A stretch of DNA of 64,000 bases from positions 121,222 through 185,221 of the forward strand of contig NZ_SADR02000011.1 of assembly GCF_004010325.2 (NCBI RefSeq), written 5' to 3'. The translations under genes and the position numbers were made by a program. Origin of the DNA: Mesorhizobium sp. M00.F.Ca.ET.216.01.1.1 (GTDB lineage Bacteria > Pseudomonadota > Alphaproteobacteria > Rhizobiales > Rhizobiaceae). The notes under the pieces are model-generated. The model saw only the letters and a program-made list of their open reading frames with translations, did not search any database and had not been told where the DNA came from. Shown here piece by piece: positions 44,518 to 52,829 of the stretch (position 1 is the first letter of the stretch; the number at the start of each line of letters is the position of its first letter).

Positions 44518-46356
44518 ATGCGCTTGGTGTTTGGTCGGCAGCTTGCAGCAGCGGCATCCGGTCAGGGCGCGGCGGAGCTAGGCGACCTGCCGGAATGGAA
44601 CCTCGCCGATCTCTATTCCGGCATGGAGGCGCCCGAGCTGACACGCGACATCGCCAAGGCCGCGGCCGATGCCGCCAGCTTCGAAGCCCGCTGGAAAGGC
44701 ACGCTTGCCGCCGAAGCCGGACGCGGCGGCGCGGGCAGGCTGGGCGAAGCGCTCGCCGCTTACGAGGCGCTGGAGGAACTGATCGGCCGCATCGTCTCCT
44801 ATGCCGGACTGGTCTATGCCGGCAATACATCGGATCCGCAGCGCGCCAAGCTCTACGGCGACATCCAGGAGAAGATGACCGACGCCAGCGCGCATCTTCT
44901 GTTTTTCGCGCTCGAACTGAACCTGATCGACGATGCCGCGATCGAGAGTGCACTCGCCGCCGACGCCGGCTTCGCCCACTACCGGCCGTGGGTGCTCGAT
45001 CTGCGCATGGACAAGCCCTACCAGCTCGAGGACCGGGTCGAGCAGCTGTTCCATGAAAAGTCGATTACCGGGCGCGGTGCCTGGAACCGCCTGTTCGACG
45101 AGACGATGACCGACCTGCGCTTCGATGTCGACGGCGAGGAGCTGACGCTGGAGCCGGCGCTGAACCGCCTGCAGGATGCCAACGGCGAGGTGCGCCGCCG
45201 GGCTTCCGAAGCGCTGGCCGCAACCTTCCGCAAGAATTTGCGCACCTTCACGCTGATCACCAACACGCTGGCCAAGGACAAGGAGATCTCCGACCGCTGG
45301 CGTGGCTTCGAGGACATCGCCGATTCACGCCATCTCGCCAACCGCGTCGAGCGCAGCGTTGTGGATGCGCTGGCGTCCGCCGTCCGCGACGCCTATCCGC
45401 GCCTGTCGCACCGCTACTATGCGATGAAGGCACGCTGGCTCGGCATGGAGGTGATGAACCACTGGGACCGCAACGCGCCGCTTCCCGAAACCCCGCAGGC
45501 GGTCATCCGCTGGGACGATGCCAAGAACACGGTGCTCTCGGCCTATCAGCGCTTTTCGCCCGACATGGCGGAGATCGCGAGAACGTTCTTCGACCGCAAC
45601 TGGATCGACGCGCCGGTCAGGCCGGGTAAGTCGCCCGGCGCCTTCGCGCATCCGACTGTGCCGTCGGCGCATCCCTATGTGCTGCTCAACTACATGGGCA
45701 AGCCGCGCGATGTGATGACGCTGGCGCATGAGCTCGGCCATGGTGTGCATCAGGTGCTGGCCGGCGGCCAGGGCGCGCTGATGGCTTCGACACCGCTGAC
45801 GCTGGCCGAGACGGCATCCGTCTTTGGCGAGATGCTGACCTTCCGTTCGCTGCTCGACCAGACCACCGACAAGCGCGAGCGCAAGGCCATGCTCGCCCAG
45901 AAGGTCGAGGACATGATCAACACCGTCGTGCGCCAGATCGCCTTTTATGAATTCGAGCGCAAGGTGCATGCCGAGCGCAAGAACGGTGAGCTGACCTCCG
46001 ACAGGCTCGGCCAGTTCTGGCTCGAAGTGCAGGCCGAAAGCCTCGGGCCGGCGATCAAGCTGCGCGACGGATACGAGGTCTTCTGGACATACATCCCGCA
46101 CTTCATCCATTCGCCCTTCTATGTCTATGCCTACGCCTTCGGCGATTGCCTGGTGAACTCGCTCTACGCGGTCTACCAGAATGCCGAGCGCGGCTTTCAG
46201 GAGAAGTATTTCGAGATGCTGCGCGCCGGCGGCACCAAGCATCATTCGGAGCTTCTGGCGCCGTTCGGCCTCGATGCCACCGATCCAGCCTTCTGGCAGA
46301 TCGGGCTTGGCGTGATCGGCGGCCTGATCGACGAACTGGAAGCGCTGGACAAGTGA
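44518..46356 (+). CDS. pepF: M3-family oligoendopeptidase (PepF type)
   Basis: Cytoplasmic zinc peptidase that degrades short peptides. 612 residues. Zinc motif HELGH at 404-408 with the third ligand in LAETASVFGEMLTF, plus SPFYVYAYAFGDCLVNSLY in the substrate-binding region. GGAAGG seven bases upstream supports ATG 44518 over GTG 44512. It is divergent from the response regulator, with a 158-base shared control region. Confidence 0.94.
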   Translation: MRLVFGRQLAAAASGQGAAELGDLPEWNLADLYSGMEAPELTRDIAKAAADAASFEARWKGTLAAEAGRGGAGRLGEALAAYEALEELIGRIVSYAGLVYAGNTSDPQRAKLYGDIQEKMTDASAHLLFFALELNLIDDAAIESALAADAGFAHYRPWVLDLRMDKPYQLEDRVEQLFHEKSITGRGAWNRLFDETMTDLRFDVDGEELTLEPALNRLQDANGEVRRRASEALAATFRKNLRTFTLITNTLAKDKEISDRWRGFEDIADSRHLANRVERSVVDALASAVRDAYPRLSHRYYAMKARWLGMEVMNHWDRNAPLPETPQAVIRWDDAKNTVLSAYQRFSPDMAEIARTFFDRNWIDAPVRPGKSPGAFAHPTVPSAHPYVLLNYMGKPRDVMTLAHELGHGVHQVLAGGQGALMASTPLTLAETASVFGEMLTFRSLLDQTTDKRERKAMLAQKVEDMINTVVRQIAFYEFERKVHAERKNGELTSDRLGQFWLEVQAESLGPAIKLRDGYEVFWTYIPHFIHSPFYVYAYAFGDCLVNSLYAVYQNAERGFQEKYFEMLRAGGTKHHSELLAPFGLDATDPAFWQIGLGVIGGLIDELEALDK

Positions 46357-46769
46357 CACGCGTCCGGTGTGCGGCCCAAGGGGGAGCGCCTATTAATCTG
46401 ATCGAAACCGCGGGTTTGACAGAACAGTTTAGCCGGAATGCATATTGAGACCGTTCTATTCTTGCCGTAAATATTTGTTCTTGAATAACTCTCCGTGGAA
46501 TTTTTCCGTTAGCTTTCTGTAAGCTGTATGGTAGCGTCTCGTCTCAAGCTCAGCCGGGCGCGCGGCTCAGGCCAGAAAATCTCGGTCAGTCATGGCGCTT
46601 CGGCGAATGCGAAAGTGGCCATCGGCATGGCACAAAGCCGATCGCCGACGGATCGAGGTGAAGACGACTGTTCCGCGAACGCGGAACCGCTATTGAATGG
46701 TCCTTGCGCCAAGGTCATGACTCCCGGGCCACGGCAGACAGATCCGACTGGAGAGAGAGAGAGAAGAAG
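46357..46769. other. AT-richer intergenic region after pepF
   Basis: No gene family is recognised. A clearly AT-rich stretch (about 46430-46535) is the likely promoter area of the next gene; it holds the small inverted repeat AGCT-TTCTGTA-AGCT. An open frame at 46528-46809 overlaps the next gene start and looks non-coding. Confidence 0.4.
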
Positions 46770-47609
46770 ATGGGCACTTTTTTCTACATGCTCCTGGCCT
46801 TCCTTGTAGGTGTGTTGGTTGGCTGGTTCATCTGGGGACGCCTGCGTGGCGAACTCGACAGCTTGCGCGGCGATCTCGACCGCACACGCAGCGAGCGCGA
46901 CAGGCTGCGCGCCGATGCCGACCGCCTGACCGGCGAGTTGGAGGCGGGCGGTCGTGCCCGCGCTGAGGCGCCATCCGCAGCCAGTAAAACGGGCGCCGCG
47001 AAGGCAGCTGTCCCAGCGCCGTCAGCCCTGATGGCAACACCCGCGGTAGCCAAATCCGCACGCGCCAAGCCTGCAGCAGCCAAATCTGCAGCGGGCAAGT
47101 CCGCGGCAGCTAAATCTGCTCCGGCCAAAGCTGCTCCAGCCAAGTCTGCTGTGCCCAAGCCAGTTGCAGCCAAGCCAGCTACAGCCAAATCATCTGCAGC
47201 CAAGACTGGAGCAGCCAAGAAACCCGCCGAAGCGGCACCCGCACCAAAGCCTCTTGCGTCGAAGGCGGCTGCACCCAAGGCAAGTACTGCGCCGAAAAAG
47301 ACCGCTCCTGCGGCAAGGAAAGCCGCATCGACGCCCGGCAAGGCAGTGGCCGGCAAGGCCGACAATCTGCGGCGCCTGATCGGCGTCGGCCCGGCCAACG
47401 AGAAGCTGCTCAAGGGGCAAGGGGTCACGACCTACGCCCAGATCGCCGCCTGGACACCAGCCGACGTCAAGCGGATCGAGGAAGTCCTGAACTTCGACGG
47501 ACGCATCGAGCGCGAGCGCTGGATCGAGCAAGCGAAATTGCTTGCCGCAGGCGACGAAAAGGAATTTGCACTCCGCTTCCCGACTGCGGGCACCGCCAGC
47601 AACACCTGA
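46770..47609 (+). CDS. Membrane-anchored Ala/Lys-rich protein with helix-hairpin-helix-like domain
   Basis: 279 residues. An N-terminal membrane helix (FFYMLLAFLVGVLVGWFIWG) is followed by a charged coiled coil (LDSLRGDLDRTRSERDRLRA), a long AKSA/APAK-type repeat (about 75-200), and a C-terminal domain (NLRRLIGVGPANEKLLKGQG; TTYAQIAAWTPADVKRIEEV). That domain resembles the HhH module found at the ends of NuoE-like proteins in Rhizobiales. The Lys-rich middle resembles histone-like tails and could bind nucleic acid, which is inference. The ribosome site is a purine-rich GAGAGAGAGAGAAGAAG run. Confidence 0.75.
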   Translation: MGTFFYMLLAFLVGVLVGWFIWGRLRGELDSLRGDLDRTRSERDRLRADADRLTGELEAGGRARAEAPSAASKTGAAKAAVPAPSALMATPAVAKSARAKPAAAKSAAGKSAAAKSAPAKAAPAKSAVPKPVAAKPATAKSSAAKTGAAKKPAEAAPAPKPLASKAAAPKASTAPKKTAPAARKAASTPGKAVAGKADNLRRLIGVGPANEKLLKGQGVTTYAQIAAWTPADVKRIEEVLNFDGRIERERWIEQAKLLAAGDEKEFALRFPTAGTASNT

Positions 47610-47635
47610 TCATCCTGCCGCATGAGCATATGGCG

Positions 47636-47675
47636 AACTGGCGGCGTCCGTGACGGGCGCCGCCAGTTTGCTTTT
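47636..47675 (+). terminator. Terminator of the anchored HhH protein gene
   Basis: An 11-bp perfect stem AACTGGCGGCG/CGCCGCCAGTT followed by TGCTTTTT, 26 bases after the stop. Confidence 0.88.
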
Positions 47676-47783
47676 TGGATTAAGGCCGTCTTTGCGTCTT
47701 GAGACGCCGTTCTCTCGATTGCGCAAGGCCGGGGCCCCATATAGAGCGATCACTGGCGCCATCGACCGCAGCATCCGAGCCCC

Positions 47784-48929
47784 ATGTCCCTGCCCTCTGC
47801 AATCTTCCGCAATGACGAGAGCGCTCGCCAGCTCGTCTTCGACAATCCGGCTGAGATCATTGTGGCGCATGAGGCGGAAGATTTTCTGCCGGCACTGGAA
47901 GCCGCGCAGACCGCACACGGAGCCGGCAAATGGTTGGCCGGTTATTTGTCCTATGAGGCGGGCTACCTGCTCGAGCCGAAGCTCGTTCCACTGCTGCCGG
48001 CGGGCCGGCGCGCGCCGCTGGTTTGCCTGGGTGTCTTCGATGCTCCGGCCGACCAGGCCTTGCCACGCAGCAGTGCGCCGGCCAGCAACGGTCCGATCTT
48101 CGACGCCAGGGCGGCCTGGTCTTTCGAAGACTATGCAAAACGCTTTGCCGAGCTGCACGACCACATCCGCAAGGGCGACTGCTACCAGGGCAATCTGACC
48201 TTTCCGGTCCATGCCCAGTGGTCGGGTGATCCGCTGGCGGCCTTCGATGCGCTGACCGAACGCCAGCCGGTGAAGTATGGCGCCCTGGTTGCGCTCGGCG
48301 ATCCAATCGTCTTGTCGCGTTCGCCGGAATTGTTCTTCAAAATCGATGCCGAAGGCATGATCGAAACGCACCCGATGAAGGGCACGGCGCCGCGCGGTGC
48401 GACCAAGGCCGAGGACAAGCGGCTGAAGGCGTTCTTGCGCAACGACGAGAAGAACCAGGCCGAGAACCGGATGATCGTCGATCTCCTGCGCAACGACATC
48501 TCGCTGATCAGCGAGGTCGGCACGCTGGCGGTGCCGGAGCTGTTCCGCATCGAGAGCTACCCGACCGTGCATCAAATGGTCAGCCGCGTGCGGGCAAAGC
48601 TGTTGCCCGACATGACCATCCGCCAGATCTTCGCGGCACTGTTTCCGTGTGGTTCGATCACCGGCGCTCCCAAGATCCGCGCCATGGAGATCCTGCACGA
48701 CCTGGAGGGCACGCCGCGCGATGTCTATTGTGGCGCCATCGGCTGGATCGCGCCGGGCGGCACGATGCGCTTTTCCGTGGCGATCCGCACCATCTCGCTC
48801 TTTTCTGGCGGCGAGGCCGTCTACAATATCGGCGGCGGCGTCGTCTTCGATTCGACGGCTGAGGAGGAGTATCAGGAGTGCCTGCTGAAAGCGCGCTTCG
48901 CGACGGGAACGCTGCCGATTTCGAGCTGA
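47784..48929 (+). CDS. pabB: Aminodeoxychorismate synthase component I
   Basis: Makes 4-amino-4-deoxychorismate for folate. 381 residues of the chorismate-binding fold: YQGNLTFPVHAQWSG, the PIKGT-type motif as HPMKGTAPRG, NRMIVDLLRNDISL, and the signature FPCGSITGAPKIRAMEIL. It is the short PabB type, with a reduced N-terminal domain. The gene overlaps pabC by 52 bases, so the two steps to p-aminobenzoate are coupled. The glutaminase partner (pabA/trpG) is not in the window. Confidence 0.93.
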   Translation: MSLPSAIFRNDESARQLVFDNPAEIIVAHEAEDFLPALEAAQTAHGAGKWLAGYLSYEAGYLLEPKLVPLLPAGRRAPLVCLGVFDAPADQALPRSSAPASNGPIFDARAAWSFEDYAKRFAELHDHIRKGDCYQGNLTFPVHAQWSGDPLAAFDALTERQPVKYGALVALGDPIVLSRSPELFFKIDAEGMIETHPMKGTAPRGATKAEDKRLKAFLRNDEKNQAENRMIVDLLRNDISLISEVGTLAVPELFRIESYPTVHQMVSRVRAKLLPDMTIRQIFAALFPCGSITGAPKIRAMEILHDLEGTPRDVYCGAIGWIAPGGTMRFSVAIRTISLFSGGEAVYNIGGGVVFDSTAEEEYQECLLKARFATGTLPISS

Positions 48930-49540
48930 TCGAGACCATGCGCTGGGAACCGGGCCAGGGTTTCCTCCGCCTCGATCGCCATCTTGCGCGCCTCTATGGC
49001 TCGGCAGCGGAGCTCGGCTTTGCCTGCGATCCGCAAAGGGTCGGCGAAGTGCTCATGAACACGGTCGGCCGGCAACAAATCGCCCTGCGCATGCGCCTCC
49101 TTCTGTCGCGCAATGGCGAGATGACCGCCTCGGTGCAGCCCTACGAGCCGCTCGCCGCCGACAAGGTCTGGAGACTGCAACTGGCGCGGACGCGGCTCGA
49201 TTCGGGCGACATGCTGCTGCGCCACAAGACCAGTCGTCGAGAGACCTACCAGCGGGCACGCGCGGAATATCTCGCCAGCCGGGCCGACGAGGTGCTGCTG
49301 GCCAACGAGCGCGGCGAAATCTGCGAGGGCACGATCACCAATGTCTTCGCCGATTTCGGCGACGGCGTGCTGGCGACGCCGCGGCTCGATTGCGGCTTGC
49401 TGCCTGGCGTATTGCGCGGTGAGTTGCTGGATGAAGGCCGCGCCCGCGAAGCAATCTATACCTTGGATGATTTGAAGTCGGCCAAGGCGCTTTTCGTCGG
49501 CAATTCGCTGCGCGGGTTGATCCCGGCAAAATTGGGCTGA
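48878..49540 (+). CDS. pabC: Class IV aminotransferase, probable aminodeoxychorismate lyase
   Basis: Completes p-aminobenzoate synthesis by releasing pyruvate. 220 residues, with the PLP Lys in LLRHKTSRRETYQRA, ADEVLLANERGEICEGTITN and GLLPGVLRGELLDEG. It is shorter than E. coli PabC (about 270), lacking part of the N-terminal region. GTG 48878 lies inside pabB with GAGGAGGAG eight bases upstream. Context with pabB is the main support for this role rather than a branched-chain aminotransferase. Confidence 0.87.
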   Translation: MPAESALRDGNAADFELIETMRWEPGQGFLRLDRHLARLYGSAAELGFACDPQRVGEVLMNTVGRQQIALRMRLLLSRNGEMTASVQPYEPLAADKVWRLQLARTRLDSGDMLLRHKTSRRETYQRARAEYLASRADEVLLANERGEICEGTITNVFADFGDGVLATPRLDCGLLPGVLRGELLDEGRAREAIYTLDDLKSAKALFVGNSLRGLIPAKLG

Positions 49541-49593
49541 TACGAAGCGGATACGAGAATGATCGCTGCCGCATTGGACTCCTGCAGACAAGC

Positions 49594-50532
49594 ATGAATT
49601 TCCGCTCGCCGACCCACACGCCCTATGACGGTTCATCAAAGCTCTTCACCATCGGGCTGAAGCCGCTCGACCTCGACGCATGGATCGAGGTCGACGAGCA
49701 TCTGCTGCTCTATCACGCCGAGAAGCGCCGCCTCTACGCGCAAATCCCCGATAAGGTCTTTGTCGAGGAGGACGGCACGCGCGAGGCCCAGCGTGAAGTG
49801 CTCGATCTGCTCGGCGCGCATCTGCCAGCGAAATTCCGGCACGCCTACCTGCGCTCCGGCGCCGGCATCGAACTGACCGGCGCCGCGTGCGATTCAGCCG
49901 GTATCTGCACAGCCGATGATCTCAGCGACGCCCCTCTGGTCGCGGCCTCGCTGCTCGTTCAGGAAGACCTGATCCTGATGCGCCGGGACGACAGCGGCTG
50001 GCGGCTGGTCGCCGGCTCGCTGTGCTTTCCCTCGTCATGGTCGCTGATCGAGAAATTCGGCAGGCCGCTGCAGCAGATCCATGCGCCGGTGCCGGGCTTC
50101 GGCCCGGGCACGCGCCCGGCCGATCTCATCAACCGCATGTTCGACGGTCTCCAGGGCCAGGCGGTCGAGCGCTACAACTGGTCGATCCAGGCTGGCGATG
50201 CGCTCTACCATCCGCTCTCCGGCCTCGAACGCATCGACCGCGCCACCAACCGCCCGTCCAGTTTCCCGGACGGCGACATCGACGCCCATGCCTTCATCCG
50301 CGTCGAGCGGCAGACGCTGCGGAAGCTGCCGGTATCGCGCGACATCCTGTTCACCATCCGCGTCCATCTCGACCCGCTCAAGGTGCTGGCCCGCCACCCC
50401 GAAGGGGCAACGCTCGCGGCATCTTTCGCCGCTGAATTGCAGGCACTCGACGAGGCGCAACTCGACTACAAGGGCATGACGGCCGACCGCGACCGGCTGG
50501 TCACCATGCTCAGGACGCTGGCGCTGTCCTAA
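49594..50532 (+). CDS. HODM/DUF3445 family protein (heme-dependent oxidative N-demethylase-like)
   Basis: 312 residues. Family features are DEHLLLYHAEKRRLYAQIPD, LLVQEDLILMRRDDSGWRLV, AGSLCFPSSWSLIEKFGRPL, IHAPVPGF and the late RVERQTLRKLP. Relatives are the alpha subunit of a heme-dependent dimethylamine N-demethylase and fungal oxygenases. No partner subunits are nearby, so its substrate is open. It follows pabC after 53 bases on the same strand. Confidence 0.85.
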   Translation: MNFRSPTHTPYDGSSKLFTIGLKPLDLDAWIEVDEHLLLYHAEKRRLYAQIPDKVFVEEDGTREAQREVLDLLGAHLPAKFRHAYLRSGAGIELTGAACDSAGICTADDLSDAPLVAASLLVQEDLILMRRDDSGWRLVAGSLCFPSSWSLIEKFGRPLQQIHAPVPGFGPGTRPADLINRMFDGLQGQAVERYNWSIQAGDALYHPLSGLERIDRATNRPSSFPDGDIDAHAFIRVERQTLRKLPVSRDILFTIRVHLDPLKVLARHPEGATLAASFAAELQALDEAQLDYKGMTADRDRLVTMLRTLALS

Positions 50533-50571
50533 AAGCGCGTCGCATCTGGAGTGATCCATGCGATGCGCTTT
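50532..50571. terminator. Long hairpin after the HODM-type gene
   Basis: AAAGCGCGTCGCAT (50532-50545) pairs with ATGCGATGCGCTTT (50558-50571) with one G-T pair. The first base belongs to the stop codon. It acts between converging genes and resembles short rhizobial repeats. Confidence 0.75.
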
Positions 50572-50602
50572 GTCGTCATCCCAAAACCGCTGCGCACTTG
50601 CA

Positions 50603-51046
50603 TTAAATCGCCGCCAGGCCCAGCAGCAGGATTGTGGACATCGCGGTAAACACGGTGACGTTGACGTCCCACCGCCAACCCGCCGGTCCGAATGGTGGCC
50701 GGAACGGCAAATAGCCATTCTCGTCGTAGAGCACACCGCCATAGATCGGTCGCGAGAGCATGGCCACGAAGAAGGCTCCATACATGGCGGCACCCAATCC
50801 GCCGGCGAGATAGAGCCGTTCGGCTTCGAGTTGCCCCTTGATCCAGATGAGCCCCAGCGCAATCAGCGCGACTCCGGTGTAGCTCAGCACCTGCCAGACG
50901 ACGTGAAACCGGGCGTGGGGAGTCCACAGCGGATTGGTGGCGTGGGTGGCGTTCAAGTCGGCTTTGATCGTCACCACACCGTAGCCAATGGTCGCGAGGC
51001 TCAGAAGAACGCGGGCAAGCAGATGACTGTCGTAAGCGATTTCCAT
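50603..51046 (-). CDS. Four-helix membrane protein, DUF6640-like
   Basis: 147 residues and four membrane helices: LLARVLLSLATIGYGVVTIK, FHVVWQVLSYTGVALIALGL, LYLAGGLGAAMYGAFFVAML, VTVFTAMSTILLLGLAAI. Conserved-looking loops are PHARFHVVWQ and GGVLYDENGYLPFRPP. The family has no known role. AGGAAAG upstream supports ATG 51046; the longer frame starts at 51109. It lies downstream of the MoaF-like gene on the same strand. Confidence 0.75.
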   Translation of the reverse strand: MEIAYDSHLLARVLLSLATIGYGVVTIKADLNATHATNPLWTPHARFHVVWQVLSYTGVALIALGLIWIKGQLEAERLYLAGGLGAAMYGAFFVAMLSRPIYGGVLYDENGYLPFRPPFGPAGWRWDVNVTVFTAMSTILLLGLAAI

Positions 51047-51144
51047 CGCACTTTCCTCCTCATTAGAGAAATCGATGACAGGCACTTCAGCAGTGTGCCG
51101 GCCGCACATGGCTGCCGCGCCTGGCCACGACGCGGCATGCCATG

Positions 51145-51468
51145 TTACGCCGCCGGAATGGATTGAATAGCGCCCTGGGCACAGAAGAGCTGTCCGTCGG
51201 CCAGCCGCGCATAATTATGGACGATCCCATTTTCATGATCCTGCAGCTGCACAACGAAGTTGCCGCTCTGTTCCGTCCAACTCACGAGCACGAGGTTCGG
51301 GCGTACGCTGGTCAGGTCGACCTTGACCATCTCATCAATTTCAGTAGCTCCAATCGACGCCTGCACGTGCAATTCCTCCGGCGAGAAAAACGTTAGCCGG
51401 GGTACGAAGGAGCCGAAAACACAATCGAATGTCTTACCGATAAGCGAGGCTGGAAAAGCTTCCACCAT
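51145..51468 (-). CDS. MoaF-like small protein
   Basis: 107 residues of a single beta-rich domain: LIGKTFDCVFGSFVPRLTFF, VDLTSVRPNLVLVSWTEQSG, VVQLQDHENGIVHNYARLAD. This resembles the MoaF C-terminal (lipocalin-like) domain, seen in many small proteins with unknown ligands. It is divergent from the LacI-type gene and shares its twin operators, so the LacI protein probably controls it. Confidence 0.72.
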   Translation of the reverse strand: MVEAFPASLIGKTFDCVFGSFVPRLTFFSPEELHVQASIGATEIDEMVKVDLTSVRPNLVLVSWTEQSGNFVVQLQDHENGIVHNYARLADGQLFCAQGAIQSIPAA

Positions 51469-51542
51469 AACTCCCTCCGTTTGGCTGTGACTGTTGTCAC
51501 CAAAGCCATCTCAATTCTCGGTACCTTAGGCTCATAATGCGT

Positions 51543-51558
51543 TTTGGAGCGCTCCAAA
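51543..51558. promoter_or_regulatory. LacI-family operator 1
   Basis: A perfect 16-bp palindrome TTTGGAGCGCTCCAAA with a central CG, the usual form of LacI-family sites. It lies 75 bases upstream of the MoaF-like gene and 90 upstream of the lacI-type gene. Confidence 0.85.
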
Positions 51559-51597
51559 TTGACGATCTGCCTCTTCCAACCCTGAGTCAACAAATTC

Positions 51598-51611
51598 TTG
51601 GAGCGCTCCAA
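51598..51611. promoter_or_regulatory. LacI-family operator 2
   Basis: A perfect 14-bp palindrome TTGGAGCGCTCCAA with the same core, 54 bp centre-to-centre from operator 1 and 38 bases before the lacI-type start. Near-integral helical spacing would allow one tetramer to bridge both. Confidence 0.85.
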
Positions 51612-51648
51612 AAAATGGGCTAACTGAACGGAAAATGAGGAATCGCAA

Positions 51649-52698
51649 ATGCCAACCCTAGCCGATGTCGGCAAAGCCGCCGGGGTTTCCCGGGGGACAG
51701 TTTCCAATGTCTTCAACCGGCCGGAACTGGTGAGGCCTGAATTGCGCCAGCGCGTCGAAGCGGCTGCGCGAGCGCTCGGATTTGGCGGCCCCGATCCGAA
51801 AGGACGATTGCTGCGCCACGGCAAGTTCAATTCCATCGGGTTCATGCCGCCTGGTGCCTACGCCATCGCCGACGTGATGAGAAGTCCCTATGGCCGCGAG
51901 TTGGTGCTAGGCGTTTCGCTCGCCTGCGACGAGGCAGGAGTGACGCTCAGCCTTGTAAACGGCACCGACAATACGCGCATTGCCAGTATCCGCGAGGCCC
52001 TGGTTGACGGCTTCATTCTTGGTCACAGCGCCGACATCGGCCTCATAACCTCGGCGCAACGACGGCGCCTCCCCTTTGTCATTCTCGAAAGCGATGCAGG
52101 CCCCGACATCAATTCGATAAAGATCGACGGCAGAAGTGGCGCGGTTGCAGCCGTCCGGCATCTGACAGGGCTGGGACATCGGCATTTTGCCATCCTGTCC
52201 GTGCGCCGGACTTCTGGCCCTCCGATCGTCCATATGCCCGGACAGGCGAAGCGCCCGCTTCTAGCCGGCTTCTCGCTCGACGACGAAAGGCTCGACGGCT
52301 TCAGACAGGGTTTGACGGAGGCGAATTTGTCGATCGATGATGTCCCGATCATCGAGACAACGCCAGGGGATCCGTCTGCCGGAGCGATGGTGTTCGACTG
52401 TGTGCCGGAGGCGACCGCAATCCTGACCATGTCGGATTGGCAGGCGATCACAATACTCGACGAGGCGGTTCGTCGCGGTATAGACGTGCCGGGCCATGTA
52501 TCGGTCATTGGCTTCGATGGCACTGCTGAATCTGCACGCACCACGCCGCCGATGACGACTGTGGCGCAAGACGTGATCGGAAAAGGCCGGCTTGCTGCCC
52601 GCATGATTCTTGACAACGCAGCACCCCGGCAGATCGTCCTGCCCGTAGAATTGGTGGTTCGGGCATCCACAGCTGCGCCGAGGGCAAAAATCCGCTGA
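51649..52698 (+). CDS. LacI-family transcriptional regulator
   Basis: 349 residues: HTH plus hinge at 1-60 (TLADVGKAAGVSRGTVSNVF) and a periplasmic-binding-protein-like ligand domain (about 65-345; GRSGAVAAVRHLTGLGHRHF; VSVIGFDGTAESARTTPPMT). The ligand is unknown, probably a sugar. No sugar transporter or enzyme genes are adjacent, which is unusual. It most likely represses itself and the divergent MoaF-like gene. Confidence 0.93.
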   Translation: MPTLADVGKAAGVSRGTVSNVFNRPELVRPELRQRVEAAARALGFGGPDPKGRLLRHGKFNSIGFMPPGAYAIADVMRSPYGRELVLGVSLACDEAGVTLSLVNGTDNTRIASIREALVDGFILGHSADIGLITSAQRRRLPFVILESDAGPDINSIKIDGRSGAVAAVRHLTGLGHRHFAILSVRRTSGPPIVHMPGQAKRPLLAGFSLDDERLDGFRQGLTEANLSIDDVPIIETTPGDPSAGAMVFDCVPEATAILTMSDWQAITILDEAVRRGIDVPGHVSVIGFDGTAESARTTPPMTTVAQDVIGKGRLAARMILDNAAPRQIVLPVELVVRASTAAPRAKIR

Positions 52699-52829
52699 AC
52701 GGACGGGCACGCGTCGCCTGGGCCTTGGCGCTTTTCGCTGGTTTATGACAATAATCTGTGGTTGTAGCGCTTTGCAGTCCGGCAAAAAATCCCCGGCTTT
52801 TCCCCTTGTTCGAAGGAGTATTCGATAAA

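Noticed and set aside
46450..46470. Possible Irr/iron-control box near TTGAGACCGTTCTAT
   Set aside because: Symmetry is poor and no iron gene is next to it.
47040..47340. AKSA-type codon repeats as a tandem DNA repeat or CRISPR
   Set aside because: Units are short, imperfect and in frame with the protein; there are no spacers.
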